DNA of 64,000 nt from Geomicrobium sp. JCM 19039 (GTDB lineage: Bacteria; Bacillota; Bacilli; Bacillales; Marinococcaceae), in assembly GCF_000698145.1 (NCBI RefSeq), contig NZ_BAXB01000004.1:62001-126000 (forward strand), written 5' to 3'. Within the stretch, counting starts at the first letter, position 1, and each line of letters begins with the position of its first letter. Position numbers and translations under genes: made by a program. Below, piece after piece: positions 1-9,374 of the stretch. The notes below the pieces were generated by a model. The model was not told the origin of the DNA and ran no database searches. It worked only from the letters and a program-made list of their open reading frames with translations.

Positions 1-7
1 TGCGCTC

Positions 8-1007
8 ATGAATATAGAAGTTGTGAAACCAGGCATGCTCACGACTGTGCAAGATGCGGGCCGCTACGGATATTTGGATCAAGGTGTCGTGCAAAGTGGA
101 GCGATGGACCAAATCGCTTTAAGAACGGCAAACTTGCTCGTCGGTAATGATGAAAAGGATGCCGCATTGGAGCTTACTGTTACCGGGCCAGTGCTTCGTT
201 TCCATCAGCCAGCTCTTATAGCTGTTACCGGCGGTGGCATGACGCCACACGTAGATGGACAGGCGTTTTCTCTAGGTGTTCCAATTTATTTACCCGAGCA
301 GAGCATTTTGACATTTCGAGCAGATCGAACGGGCATGCGAGCGTATGTAGCCATTGCGGGCGGTTTCGACATCCCCGAAGTATTGAATAGCCAAAGTACA
401 TATTTACGTGCCGGGTTTGGCGGCTACGAAGGACGAGCGCTAAAAGAAGGCGATCAGTTAGACAGCAACCCTTTAAGCCAAAAAGCTAAACAATATATGG
501 AAAGCGTCGAGGGAGAGACACCTTTCGCACCGAAATGGGGAGCAAATCTTCTCTGGTTGGATGTTGAAGAAACAGACGTTTTACGCGCGTTCCCTGGTGC
601 ACATTACACGGGGTTTACGCCAGAAAGCCAGTACCGGTTTACCGAGCAGCCGTTCACATTGTCCTCGCAGTCCGACCGGATGGGATATCTTCTCGAAGGA
701 GACGAACCTTTGCAAATGGGGAAAACCGAATCGATCTTATCAGAGGCGATAGCGTTTGGGACCGTGCAAGTCCCGCCAGATGGGAATCCTAGAATTCTCA
801 TGGCCGACCGGCAAACGACAGGTGGGTACCCGAAAATTGCCCAAGTTGCCGTCGTTGACCAGTACAAACTCGCACAATTGCGCCCGCAGGAACATGTATA
901 TTTTCAGATGATCTCCTTCCAAGAGGCAGAAACACTCTACATCTTGCAAGCAAAAGCAATGAAGCAGCGAGCGTCTGCAATTTTACTATTCTGGAAAGAA
1001 ACAATAA
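8..1007 (+). CDS. pxpC: 5-oxoprolinase subunit C (biotin-dependent carboxyltransferase-like, KipA family)
   Basis: PxpC is one subunit of the PxpABC enzyme, which opens 5-oxoproline to glutamate with ATP. The protein of about 330 residues matches the AHS2/KipA family from its first residues ([10 protein letters not shown] near residue 13) to a [10 protein letters not shown] segment near residue 270. The ATG at 8 overlaps a TGA at 9-11, suggesting coupling to an upstream pxpB outside the window. Near 962-975 the frame breaks: without correction the protein runs straight into PxpA. In the next frame it ends as FYYSGKKQ followed by TAA at 1005-1007, a sensible terminus 11 bases before the pxpA start. 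I therefore read one missing base, not a fusion. Confidence 0.85.
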
Positions 1008-1018
1008 GGGTGATTCTC

Positions 1019-1776
1019 TTGCGTCACGTTGACTTTAATGCCGATTGTGGGGAAAGTTTTGGCGTGTATACGTTAGGAAACGATTCGGAGATTTTGACAG
1101 AAGTGACAAGTGCCAACATCGCTTGCGGCTATCATGCAGGAGATCCGAAAACGATGCGGGAGACGGTTCGGCTTGCACTACGAAACGGTGTGCAAATTGG
1201 TGCGCACCCCGGACTTTTAGATCCCGTCGGATTTGGCAGGAGAAACATGGACATCAGCCCCGAAGAAGCGTACGACCTCGTACAATATCAAGTTGGTGCG
1301 TTGATGGCCATTGCTCATGCTGAAGGGGGAGAAGTGAAGCATGTGAAAGCACACGGCGCTTTGTATACGATGGCGGCGAAAAGTGAAGCGCTAGCGCACG
1401 CCATTGCCCGTGCAGTTTATGACACGGATGCACGCCTCGTGCTATACGGCCTCGCAGGAAGCGAGTGGATAAGGGCGGGGGAGCGGGTCGGCATTCAGAC
1501 AGCAAGCGAAGTATTTGCCGACCGTACATATGAGCCTAGTGGCTCGCTCACCCTCGAAAACAACCCGACGCACTCATCACCGACGCTACCATCGCCGCAC
1601 AGCAAGTCATTGACATGGTCGTTCAAGGCCAGGTGACGGCGACGGATGGAAGTACGGTGGCGATGCAGGCAGATACGATTTGTATTCACGGGGACGGTCC
1701 TGGAGCGGTATCGTTTGCCCGTGTGGTCCGGGGTGCGCTAACGGACGCCGGGGTTAGCATCCACGCCTTTTCGTAA
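1019..1776 (+). CDS. pxpA: 5-oxoprolinase subunit A (LamB/YcsF family)
   Basis: PxpA acts with PxpB/PxpC in cleaving 5-oxoproline. The start is a TTG at 1019 preceded by AAGGG at 1006-1010; the protein then opens with [13 protein letters not shown], the family signature, followed by [12 protein letters not shown] and GAHPG. The reading frame changes near 1555, after the [12 protein letters not shown] segment; the other frame continues with [20 protein letters not shown] and a C-terminus VSIHAFS ending at 1774-1776. Frame-corrected length is about 252 residues, normal for the family. The 3' end overlaps the convergent acetyltransferase by 39 bases. Confidence 0.85.
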
Positions 1777-2238
1777 AATGATCTCATCTTGAATGAGAAT
1801 GCCGTTGCCCGCGATGAGGGGAATCGTTGGTTTTCGCTTGCGCGCGTAACCTACAGCGCCTGTTACAATGCGATCAAAGCGGAACCCTTTCTTTTGATAA
1901 AACAAAAGTGCATGTGTATTATCGTTCGTTGTGATTACACGTATGTATTCACAATGGTCGTCAACGGCACGCCGCTCTACGCGTTCAACGAGTCGGGTGC
2001 CAATTCCAATTCCAATTCCTTCATCGAGGGCATCCAATGATATGATTTCGCACGCGGGACCACGTAACGTGTACGTAATAAGTCCACGAATTTGCTCATC
2101 GCCGTCGAGGTACACGTACCCATCAAGCGTTATGCAGTCGTACTCACCACTTGAGACGATCATCTTCGAACTCCCCCAATGAGTTTCAAAAAACTGCTGT
2201 ATTTCGGCGTCAGCAATATCAGATCGTGGAACAATCAT
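1738..2238 (-). CDS. GNAT-family N-acetyltransferase
   Basis: A protein of 166 residues with the GNAT fold: the acetyl-CoA loop region appears as GIGIGIGTRLVERVE near residues 75-90, followed by the NDNTHALLFYQKKGF strand-helix typical of the C-terminal half of the domain. The substrate cannot be told from sequence. It lies 12 bases downstream of argS on the same strand and may be read through from it. Its 3' end runs 39 bases into pxpA on the other strand; a somewhat shorter true C-terminus caused by a nearby indel is possible. Confidence 0.75.
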   Translation of the reverse strand: MIVPRSDIADAEIQQFFETHWGSSKMIVSSGEYDCITLDGYVYLDGDEQIRGLITYTLRGPACEIISLDALDEGIGIGIGTRLVERVERRAVDDHCEYIRVITTNDNTHALLFYQKKGFRFDRIVTGAVGYARKRKPTIPLIAGNGILIQDEIILRKGVDANPGVR

Positions 2239-2250
2239 AAATCGGCTCCT

Positions 2251-3879
2251 TTACATTTTTGTCGGCGCTGTAACGCCAAGTAGGTACAAGCCAGATTGAA
2301 GCTTGCTTCGCACAGCGTCGACGATTAGAAGGCGTGAACCTTGCCCAGCATCATCGTTCACAATCTTCACTTGGCTGTAATAGCGGTTAAATGATTGGGC
2401 GAGATCGAGAACGTATCGAGCGATGAGCGACGGATTCTTTTGACGCACAGCGATGCGGACGGTTTCTTCGAATCGATAGATGAACATGACCATTTCCCAC
2501 TCTAAGTCGCTTGACACCGAAGGCTCGCCTGGTGTCCCATGTTTAAGAATTGAGCACGTTCTTGCGTGCGTGTATTGCACGTACGGCCCGGTTTCTCCTT
2601 CAAATCGCAAGCTGTTCTCCAATGAAAAATCGATATCTAATATGCGATCATTTTTCAAGTCATTGAAGATGATGGCACCGACGCCGATTTGCTCAGCAAC
2701 GTCGTTTGCATTCGGAAGCTCAGGATTTTTTTCTTGGATGGTCTTTTTGGCGAGTGCCACCGCTTCATCGAGCACATCTTCGAGTAAAATGACCGTCCCT
2801 TTTCGTGTAGACATCTTTTTACCTTCTGAGCGAATGAGCCCAAACGGTACGTGTTCCATATCGTCTGGCCAATCAAACCCAGCCTTATTGAGCACAGCCT
2901 TTATTTGTGTGAAATGGAGCGATTGTTCATGACCAACCACATACAACGATTGGGTGAACGCGTACGTTTCTTTTCGATAGATGGCCGCGGCAAGGTCTCT
3001 CGTTGCATAGAGCGTAGCGCCGTCGTTTTTCTGGATGAGGCACGGTGGTAAATTCTGATCTTCTAAAAGAACGACTTGGGCGTCGTCGGATTCAATGAGT
3101 AGACGTTTCTCTTTGAGTACATCCACAACCGCACCCATGAGATCATTATAAAATGACTCCCCGGTGATGGCGTCGAAGCGAACACCGAGACGGTGATAGA
3201 TTTTTTCGAACTCTTTTAACGATTCACTTTTGAACCATGTCCACAATTGAACAGCCTCGTCGTCGCCATCTTCAAGCAGTTTAAACCAACGTCTGCCCGC
3301 CTTTTCATCGCCTTCCTCATGAAAACGAACGTACAACGTTAACAGTTCCGGTATCGGATTATTTTCAATCTCTTCTTTCACACCCCACGTTTTATACGCG
3401 CTGATGAGCTTACCGAACTGTGTTCCCCAATCGCCAAGATGATTAATTTTAACCGTTCGGAAGCCGACATGTTCATACATGCGAGCGAGCGACTCGCCAA
3501 TAATTGTAGAGCGTAAATGTCCCATTGAAAAAGGTTTGGCGATGTTCGGGGAGGACATATCAATCGTCACTGTCCCTTGGTACGGTTGGGTTACAGGTTT
3601 GGCGAGAAGAATGCTCGCCGCCAGCTTCTCGCGATGAAAGAAGAAGTTCACGTATCCGCCAACGACCTCAATTTTCGCGTACAGCTCATCGGCTTGTAAT
3701 GCTTGTTGAATGGACTGGGCGATCTGGTGAGGTGACGTTTTTAGCGCTTTCGCGAAACGAAAACACGGGAGAGCAAGGTCTCCATGTTCGAGCTGTTTTG
3801 GGTATTCAAATTGTTCGGTCGTTACCGGAAGGTTGAGCGTTTCGGCAATTTTCGTTTCGGTTAGTTGTTTTACGTCCAT
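2251..3879 (-). CDS. argS: Arginyl-tRNA synthetase
   Basis: Class I aminoacyl-tRNA synthetase that charges tRNA-Arg. The HIGH-type motif appears as SPNIAKPFSMGHLRS, the KMSKS-type loop as KKMSTRKGT, and an N-terminal additional domain and C-terminal anticodon-binding domain flank them. I chose the ATG at 3879 because AAAGGAG precedes it at the usual distance; this gives 542 residues. The gene is uninterrupted, one of the few long genes here without a frame break. Its leader carries a T-box with terminator, so expression should respond to uncharged tRNA. Confidence 0.95.
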   Translation of the reverse strand: MDVKQLTETKIAETLNLPVTTEQFEYPKQLEHGDLALPCFRFAKALKTSPHQIAQSIQQALQADELYAKIEVVGGYVNFFFHREKLAASILLAKPVTQPYQGTVTIDMSSPNIAKPFSMGHLRSTIIGESLARMYEHVGFRTVKINHLGDWGTQFGKLISAYKTWGVKEEIENNPIPELLTLYVRFHEEGDEKAGRRWFKLLEDGDDEAVQLWTWFKSESLKEFEKIYHRLGVRFDAITGESFYNDLMGAVVDVLKEKRLLIESDDAQVVLLEDQNLPPCLIQKNDGATLYATRDLAAAIYRKETYAFTQSLYVVGHEQSLHFTQIKAVLNKAGFDWPDDMEHVPFGLIRSEGKKMSTRKGTVILLEDVLDEAVALAKKTIQEKNPELPNANDVAEQIGVGAIIFNDLKNDRILDIDFSLENSLRFEGETGPYVQYTHARTCSILKHGTPGEPSVSSDLEWEMVMFIYRFEETVRIAVRQKNPSLIARYVLDLAQSFNRYYSQVKIVNDDAGQGSRLLIVDAVRSKLQSGLYLLGVTAPTKM

Positions 3880-3900
3880 AATGTCTCCTTTCAATACAAA

Positions 3901-3935
3901 ACACCCCCGTCCTCTCTAAAAAGAGGCGGGGGTGT
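3901..3935 (-). terminator. T-box terminator hairpin
   Basis: ACACCCCC and GGGGGTGT pair around an inner CCTCT/AGAGG stem and an A/T loop; on the minus strand the hairpin is followed by TTTTG. It overlaps the expected antiterminator partner of the T-box core. Confidence 0.85.
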
Positions 3936-4120
3936 CCGCGGTACCACTCTTGTTGTGACTCGAGATAACGGGTCGATCTTACCCGGCGCTGTCCTACTAA
4001 TCGTTCAGACAGGCTTCTAAGAAGTCCGGTTCACGTTGCAGACGCTACCGGCTCTCACCCGTCCCGGCTCGCTGACATTGTCTTGCAACGCTACTCTCTT
4101 CCTCATTGAATGAATGATTT
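3901..4120 (-). promoter_or_regulatory. T-box leader of argS
   Basis: The minus strand carries the T-box core AGAGTGGTACCGCGG at 3936-3950, immediately followed by a strong terminator hairpin (3901-3935) and then the argS ribosome binding site. Upstream, about 160 bases contain GC-rich paired segments consistent with Stem I and the intermediate stems. Known T-boxes sense uncharged tRNA and switch between antiterminator and terminator. I could not assign the specifier codon confidently, and the 5' boundary is approximate. Confidence 0.9.
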
Positions 4121-4139
4121 TCATTAGTATACATGATGG

Positions 4140-5042
4140 TTAAGCGTTTGTCACTTGGAAAGCAGGTCCGGCTTTCATAACCATGCCTGGCAATGTTTTC
4201 TCCATTACATTTTCCAACCAAATCGCGGCGTCAATCATCTTCTGAACGTCCACGCCTGTTGGCACGCCCATCTCTTCAAACATATGAATCACATCTTCAC
4301 TCGCAACGTTCCCGACCGCATTCGGTGCAAATGGACAACCGCCAAGTCCACCAATCGCCGCATCAAAGTGGGTAACACCAGCGGCATACCCGGCGGCGAC
4401 ATTGGCGAGTCCGAGCCCACGCGTATTATGAAAATGGAGACCAAGTGGCGTGTCCCCGCCAAATGTTTCTTTAAACAAGTCCACCATTCGCGTCACTTTC
4501 GCAGGATTTGCCATGCCGGTCGTGTCCGCCAGAACAATCTCTTGTGCGCCTGCATCAAGAAAGCGCTCGGCAACGCGCATGACGCGGTTTTCATCAACCA
4601 CGCCTTCGTACGGGCAACCGAAGCTCGTAGCAAGAATCGCTGTAGAAGGGCGTTCCGCTGTTGCAGCATCCTCAATAACTGAGCTAATTTCATCCACGCC
4701 TTCTTGAACCGATCGACGGGCGTTTTTCGTATTAAATGTATCACTCGTCGCAACGACGACGTGCAAAAGGTCGACCGACGTTGCCAATGCGCGGTCAAGA
4801 CCGGAACGGCTCAATACAAGCCCGGCATACGTAACGTCATCACGTTTTGGTAGGCGTTCCATCACCTCTTCTGCATCCGCCATCTGTGGCACAACACGAG
4901 GATTAACAAAAGAAACGGCTTCGATTTTTTTCACACCAGCATCAATCGCTTGTTGAATGAGGGTGACTTTTTGTTCTGCGGACACGGGTTTCGATTCATT
5001 TTGCAGACCATCTCTCGGTCCGACTTCACATAATTGAATCAC
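4140..5042 (-). CDS. mvaB: Hydroxymethylglutaryl-CoA lyase
   Basis: TIM-barrel lyase that splits HMG-CoA into acetoacetate and acetyl-CoA in leucine or ketone-body breakdown. Motifs: EVGPRDGLQNE at the N-terminus (catalytic Arg/Asp), LHFHNTRGLG (metal-binding His pair) and GGLGGCPFAPNAVGN (catalytic Cys loop). I place the start at the GTG at 5042, with GGAGG seven bases upstream; the protein then begins IQLCEVGPRD as in relatives, about 300 residues. An in-frame ATG at 5081 would add an unlikely 13-residue extension containing the ribosome binding site itself. It sits upstream of the argS leader and is probably separately transcribed. Confidence 0.9.
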   Translation of the reverse strand: MIQLCEVGPRDGLQNESKPVSAEQKVTLIQQAIDAGVKKIEAVSFVNPRVVPQMADAEEVMERLPKRDDVTYAGLVLSRSGLDRALATSVDLLHVVVATSDTFNTKNARRSVQEGVDEISSVIEDAATAERPSTAILATSFGCPYEGVVDENRVMRVAERFLDAGAQEIVLADTTGMANPAKVTRMVDLFKETFGGDTPLGLHFHNTRGLGLANVAAGYAAGVTHFDAAIGGLGGCPFAPNAVGNVASEDVIHMFEEMGVPTGVDVQKMIDAAIWLENVMEKTLPGMVMKAGPAFQVTNA

Positions 5043-5201
5043 AAGGGCACCTCCAGGTGGATAGAAAGAATTGTCTGTCATTTTTATATGTTTAGTCTAT
5101 CATAATTCGATTAAGTTGTTTATATATAGCTACGTTCGGGAAAAACATTGTTGAAACTTTTTGCGGATCGCGATCGTAAATACGAGTAAGGAGCTGATTG
5201 C

Positions 5202-5522
5202 ATGAATGAGATCCAAAAACGTCCAGACCGTGATGCGGAAGAAAACATGGGTTTAGGTATTGTTGCATACATTTTATTTTTCGTGCCACTTCTCGCTGCG
5301 AAGGATTCAGCGTTTGCGCGGCACCATGCGAACCAAGGTCTATTGTTACTGTTGCTCGTCATTGCCGTTAATGTTGTTGGTAATATTCCTTTGATCGGCT
5401 GGTTGATTTATCCGGTCGGGATGTTGCTCGTGCTCGCGCTTTTCGTTGTGGGTATTGTCAATGCAACGCAGAAGACGAAGAAGTCGCTACCCATTATCGG
5501 TGGCATTAATTTAATCAAGTAA
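5202..5522 (+). CDS. DUF4870-like small membrane protein
   Basis: A protein of 106 residues with a short charged N-terminus followed by three hydrophobic segments (about residues 17-32, 45-67 and 70-88). The pattern FARHHANQGLLLL resembles the family of small DUF4870/Tic20-like membrane proteins; a second member lies at 12416-12757. AAGGAG precedes the ATG. Function is unknown. A hairpin with a T-run follows directly. Confidence 0.75.
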   Translation: MNEIQKRPDRDAEENMGLGIVAYILFFVPLLAAKDSAFARHHANQGLLLLLLVIAVNVVGNIPLIGWLIYPVGMLLVLALFVVGIVNATQKTKKSLPIIGGINLIK

Positions 5523-5530
5523 AGATTAGG

Positions 5531-5564
5531 CATGCTCTCGTTGGATAACGGGGGCATGTTTTTT
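5531..5564 (+). terminator. Rho-independent terminator
   Basis: CATGCTCTCGTT pairs with AACGGGGGCATG (two G-T wobbles, four-base loop), followed by six T residues. It separates the small membrane gene from the lactate regulator. Confidence 0.75.
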
Positions 5565-5571
5565 GTGTGAG

Positions 5572-5599
5572 TTGACGTGCGGGGTTCGATTGATACAAT
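5572..5599 (+). promoter_or_regulatory. Probable sigma-A promoter of lutR
   Basis: TTGACG at 5572-5577 and TACAAT at 5594-5599 are 16 bases apart and lie just upstream of the regulator gene, whose GGAGAGG ribosome binding site follows. Confidence 0.55.
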
Positions 5600-5636
5600 G
5601 AAGAGAATAACAATGTATCCGAAGGAGAGGCTCTTG

Positions 5637-6346
5637 ATGAAGTACGAACGTGTTCGTTCCAAAAAGATCTATGAAGAGGTGGCAGACTCCTTAAAGGGCG
5701 CGATTGAAAAAGGGGATCTGAAACCTGGGGATCGGTTGGAATCGGTAGAAAAGCTTGCCGAACGATTCGCTGTTGGGCGCTCAGCCATTCGCGAGGCGTT
5801 AAGTGCGCTACGGGCGACGGGTCTCGTTGATATTCGGCACGGTGAAGGCACGTTCGTCCGTTCGTATGAGTCCATTGACTTAAAAATCCCATACTCCTCG
5901 TTGTTACTCGTGAATCCGAAAGAAATTAAAGAGTTGCTTGAAGTACGAAAAATATTAGAGGTCGGCTCTGTGCAAGCGCTGCGAAGCAGCGGACGGAAGA
6001 GGATTTACAACAACTGAAGGAAGCTCTTCATTTGATGAACATTCATATGGACGATGAGAAGCTTGGAGAGAAAGCAGATTGGGCGTTTCATATGCATGTG
6101 GCTCGTGCCTCCAAAAACGATATGCTCGTGCGCCTATTGCAAAGCGTCGCCGACCTCACCGTCGAAACGATGCTCGAAACGAGAAGGATCTGGCTGTATT
6201 CAGAAAAAGTCCGAGCCGAGCAGTTACACGAAGAGCATATGGCGATTTATACCGCGATCGAAAAACAACAAGTGGCTCGCGCTGGAGAACTGATGATGGA
6301 TCACTTGCAAAGCGTGGAACGTTTGCTAAGCCAATATATTAATTAG
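5637..6346 (+). CDS. lutR: GntR/FadR-family regulator of lactate utilisation
   Basis: The N-terminal half is a winged-helix GntR DNA-binding domain (KIYEEVADSLKGAIEKGDL, then AVGRSAIREALSAL) and the C-terminal half is an FCD ligand-binding domain (WAFHMHVARAS, EEHMAIYTAIE). Frame-corrected length is about 236 residues, normal for FadR-type regulators. The frame breaks between about 5985 and 6015; both halves are well conserved in their own frames. The ATG at 5637 follows GGAGAGG. Because it lies next to lactate permease and lutABC, LutR is the best name; the call rests on context as much as on sequence. A candidate operator lies at 7524-7536. Confidence 0.8.
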
Positions 6347-6370
6347 GCTAATATCGTTCTCAGGTTGAAT

Positions 6371-6452
6371 CAATGTGGGGATTCCTGTAAAAAAGGGGTC
6401 TTCATTAACGAAAATCCCATCAAAGACAAACGTCTATGAGGGATCTTCTTTT
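6371..6452 (+). repeat. Dispersed repeat family A, long copy
   Basis: About 80 bases align, with roughly four in five bases identical by eye, to the reverse complement of 40461-40540. Shared blocks include ATGTGGG, AAAAAGGG and GAAAATCCCATCA. The right half is an imperfect palindrome around GTCTATGA. Confidence 0.75.
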
Positions 6453-6521
6453 TATAAAAAGAAAAACAATCGCATCCGTGTTTAAATTTCCCTCTTCCAG
6501 CACCGAACATGGCGCAGATCG

Positions 6522-6557
6522 AAAATCTTACCATAGAGCTCCCTATGGTAAGATTTC
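6522..6557. repeat. Family A palindrome
   Basis: AAATCTTACCATAG and CTATGGTAAGATTT form a perfect 14-base inverted repeat with a six-base centre. The same palindrome occurs at 26202-26231. Confidence 0.8.
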
Positions 6558-6583
6558 TTTTCTTTTCCGCGTTTCGTTGTTGC

Positions 6584-6680
6584 AAATCCTACCATAGAAA
6601 CTGAAAATCCCACCATAGACGAAACAATGGTAAGATTTCAGCTAAATCGGCTTCCTAATTGAAAGAAATCCTACCATAGC
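6584..6680. repeat. Family A half-copies
   Basis: Three forward copies of AATCCYACCATAG and one reverse copy (ATGGTAAGATTTC) occur in about 95 bases, suggesting piled-up or decayed units of the same palindromic family. Confidence 0.6.
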
Positions 6681-6897
6681 CAGACGAGCCACTCATAAAT
6701 ACCCGTAAGTAAAAGTGCGAGAACGCTGAAAAAAGCGTTTCATTTTCTAAGCCACTCGTTAATGCGAACCCTCCGATCGATTTGCGAGTTTCAATTTCGC
6801 TTTTTCAGTGACCCCTCAAACTTATTCGATAGTTTTTGCACTTTGTTTGGGGGGATGATTGCTAGGCCTCCGGTCTGTCTGTCGATCCACGTTAAGC

Positions 6898-7115
6898 GTG
6901 TGACCAGATAAATCTCAACGACGAATTACCATCGGCACCTAAGGTGCCGAAGTGAAACCGAACTGCCTTCGGCGTGGTTCATGCCGAAGTCTCGTAAGTC
7001 TTTGACGCTAGAGGGTCTTCGGTTGGGCAATTCCACAAAACGAGTCGCTAGTTGTGTAGGTGAAGAGAAGACAAGAGCCGCTTATGCTCGGCTCCCGACG
7101 AAGCAAGTATGATTC
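6898..7115 (+). mobile_element. Possible group II intron 5' remnant (domain I only)
   Basis: Begins GTGTGACCAGATA, close to the GUGYG 5' end of bacterial group II introns, and continues with many short GC-rich stems (for example GGCACC/GGTGCC, and GCCGAAG/CTTCGGC). No reverse transcriptase gene follows, so at most the 5' part survives. A shorter related segment lies at 39812-39890. The family call is from memory of the consensus; an unrelated structured RNA is possible. Confidence 0.35.
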
Positions 7116-7143
7116 AAACAATCTCTCACCGGTACGCTTTCCA

Positions 7144-7250
7144 AAGTGTGAACGCTAACTGCGTGGTCCTCACACATTTTTTTGTGACAATCCTCCCCTC
7201 AAATGGGTCACTTTATGGCACCAACTGCCTCATATATTTGGATTTGTGAC
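7144..7250 (+). repeat. Dispersed repeat family E
   Basis: Aligns by eye with the reverse complement of 40771-40892. Shared blocks include TGTGACAATC, CCCCTCAA, TGCCTC and ATATTT in the same order and similar spacing. No coding potential is evident in either copy. Confidence 0.7.
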
Positions 7251-7474
7251 AATTTGAGACGCTTAAGTGACAATCGACGTTAATAATGTTGGCTTTCCGA
7301 AATGAAGTGTCACACAATCGGATAGTTGTGACACTTCAAGCACTTCTAAAAACCACTAGCTGTTTTGCACGCCAGACGATAAGAACAAACCGATATTGCC
7401 CCGATCGTCTGAAGCCACACCATTCATTCCCCCTGCCACAAAGCCCTATTCTTCCAAACTTTGAAAACCTTTTC

Positions 7475-7503
7475 TTGTACTATGAAAGCGTTTCACTTAT
7501 AAT
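7475..7503 (+). promoter_or_regulatory. Sigma-A promoter of the lactate operon
   Basis: TTGTAC at 7475-7480 and TATAAT at 7498-7503 are exactly 17 bases apart, 55 bases upstream of the lactate permease start. Confidence 0.85.
7483..7495 (+). promoter_or_regulatory. cre site (CcpA binding)
   Basis: TGAAAGCGTTTCA is a perfect palindromic match to the catabolite-responsive element. It lies inside the promoter spacer, so CcpA binding would block RNA polymerase and repress lactate use when glucose is present. Confidence 0.85.
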
Positions 7504-7523
7504 GGTCTGCATATAGACATAAG

Positions 7524-7536
7524 GTCATCTGATGAC
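7524..7536 (+). promoter_or_regulatory. Candidate LutR operator
   Basis: GTCATC-T-GATGAC is a perfect palindrome about 20 bases downstream of the -10 box. Its position fits repression by the FadR-type regulator encoded upstream; FadR-family sites are short palindromes of this size. Confidence 0.7.
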
Positions 7537-7558
7537 TTAGGGGTAGGGAGCGTTTATA

Positions 7559-9354
7559 ATGAGTGAAGGGTTATTAAGTTTGATTGCTATCTTGCCGATC
7601 GTTACGGTATTTTTCTTTCTTGTTATTTTACGTTGGCCGGCGAAAGTTGCGATGCCAATCGCGTTCGTTGTCACTGTGATCATCTCTCTATTTGTTTGGG
7701 ATGTTCCCGGTTCGCAAGTCGCCGCTGCAGCTACAAATGGTCTAGTTACAGCACTTGAAGTTGCCATCATTGTGTTCGGCGCGTTGCTTTTATTGAATAC
7801 ACTCAAAGAGAGTGGAGCGGTTCAGACGATCCGTAATGGATTTACGCAAATTTCTCCGGACAGAAGAATTCAAGTCGTTATCATTTGTTGGTTGTTCGGT
7901 ACGTTTCTTGAAGGTGCTGCCGGTTGGGGGGCGCCAGCGACAATTATCGGTCCGTTACTCATTGCTGTAGGTTTCCCGGCGATGGCCGCGGTGATGGTTG
8001 CCCTCATGTTGCAATCTACACCTGTTTCTTTCGGTGCGATTGGAACGCCGATTCTTGTCGGTGTAGGTTCAGGGCTTGAAGGAAATGATATCGTCACGAA
8101 CTTTATATCAAATTCTACATATTCGGATTACAACGCATTCATTACCGATGTCGGTGCGCAAGTGGCAATTTTCCACGGAATCATCGGTACATTTATTCCA
8201 CTTTTTATGGTGGCGATGCTCACGTTCTTCTTCGGTGAAAATCGATCGTTTAAAGAAGGGTTGGCCATCTGGAAATTCGCGATTTTCGGAGGAGTGGCAT
8301 TCACCGTTCCATCCGTCCTTGTGGCGAATCTATTAGGGCCTGAATTCCCAGCGCTATTAGGAGGCCTCATCGGACTTGCAATCGTCATCCCTGCAGCAAG
8401 AAAAGGGTTGTTTATGCCAAAGCATCATTGGGACTTCCCTGAGAGAAAGTATTGGGAGCCTGAATGGTTAAGCAATATGAAGTTATCAATGGATCGTGCC
8501 CCTTCAGGCGGATGACAAGTCTCAGAGCATGGATGCCGTATGCACTTGTTGCTCTCATCTTAATTGTCATAAAAGTTGATTGGCTTCCATTCCAAGACTG
8601 GGTTGCTCGTACAGAAGTAGCAGTTTCTTCACTATTTGGCACAGACATTGAAATTAGCAGTGTGATTTTAGACATTCCGGGCATGACGCTTATTGCAGTT
8701 TCGATCATTTGCATCTGGTTACATCAATTATCATTTATACAATATTGGTCAGCTGTGAAAACGTCATTTAAGACGGTTTCTGGTGCAATTATTGCACTCT
8801 TGTTCTCAGTGCCGCTCGTCCAAGTATTCATCAATACTGACGTGAATCTCTCAGGGCTCGAAAGTATGCCGCTCACAATGGCAAATTGGCTCGCGAATTT
8901 CACCGGTGATTTGTATCCGTTATTTGCCCCAATTGTTGGTGCGTTAGGCGCTTTCGTTGCGGGTAGTAACACGGTAAGTAACATGATGTTTTCACTATTT
9001 CAGTTTGGTGTAGCGGATGAATTAATGATGAGCCCGCTCATCATTGTCGCATTGCAAGCTGTCGGAGGAGCTGCAGGAAACCTCATTTGCGTGCATAACG
9101 TCGTCGCTGCTTCAGCTGCCGCGGGGATCTCTGGCAAAGAAGGAACATTTATTCGAAGAATGATGATTCCGCTCGCGTATTACCTGTTGTTTGCAGGGGG
9201 GCTTGGTATGATCGCCATTCACGGCTCTGGAATTGGAACAGCCATTCTCGGTGTGGTAGCCCTTTTCATTATTGCGATGATTATCATTGGACAAAAAAAG
9301 AAACAAGAACTGGACGGTTTGCATTACAATAAGGTAAATACATTCCATCAATAA
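7559..9354 (+). CDS. lldP: L-lactate permease (LctP family)
   Basis: Polytopic inner-membrane lactate importer of about 598 residues after correction. Many hydrophobic helices are visible from residue 5 onwards; the family segments WLFGTFLEGAAGWGAPATI and QSTPVSFGAIGTPI lie in the first half, and GAFVAGSNTVSNMMFS and NVVAASAAAGISGKEG in the second. The frame breaks at about 8508 within a GGCGG run: the first half reads to DRAPSG and the second resumes RMTSLRAWMPYAL. First gene of the lactate operon, under the promoter and cre site just upstream. Confidence 0.9.
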
Positions 9355-9374
9355 CGTAAAAGGAGTGAATGGGC

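Larger units (their letters stand above)
6347..7474. other. 1.1-kb spacer without genes, filled with decayed repeats
   Basis: I see no convincing gene here. The stretch contains several copies of an inverted-repeat family (6371-6680), a structured segment resembling a group II intron 5' end (6898-7115) and another repeat (7144-7250) whose partner lies at 40771-40892. Possible short reading frames lack ribosome binding sites. Confidence 0.7.

Noticed and set aside
8-1636. A pxpC-pxpA fusion protein
   Set aside because: The open frame joins them only through a frame break near 962-975; the corrected frame gives a family-like PxpC C-terminus and stop, and PxpA has its own TTG with ribosome binding site.
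2480-2932. A reading frame of 150 codons opposite argS
   Set aside because: Antisense shadow of a well-conserved gene; no family resemblance.
7286-7516. A reading frame of 76 codons before the lactate permease
   Set aside because: No ribosome binding site, low-quality composition, and it runs across the promoter, cre site and into the operator region.
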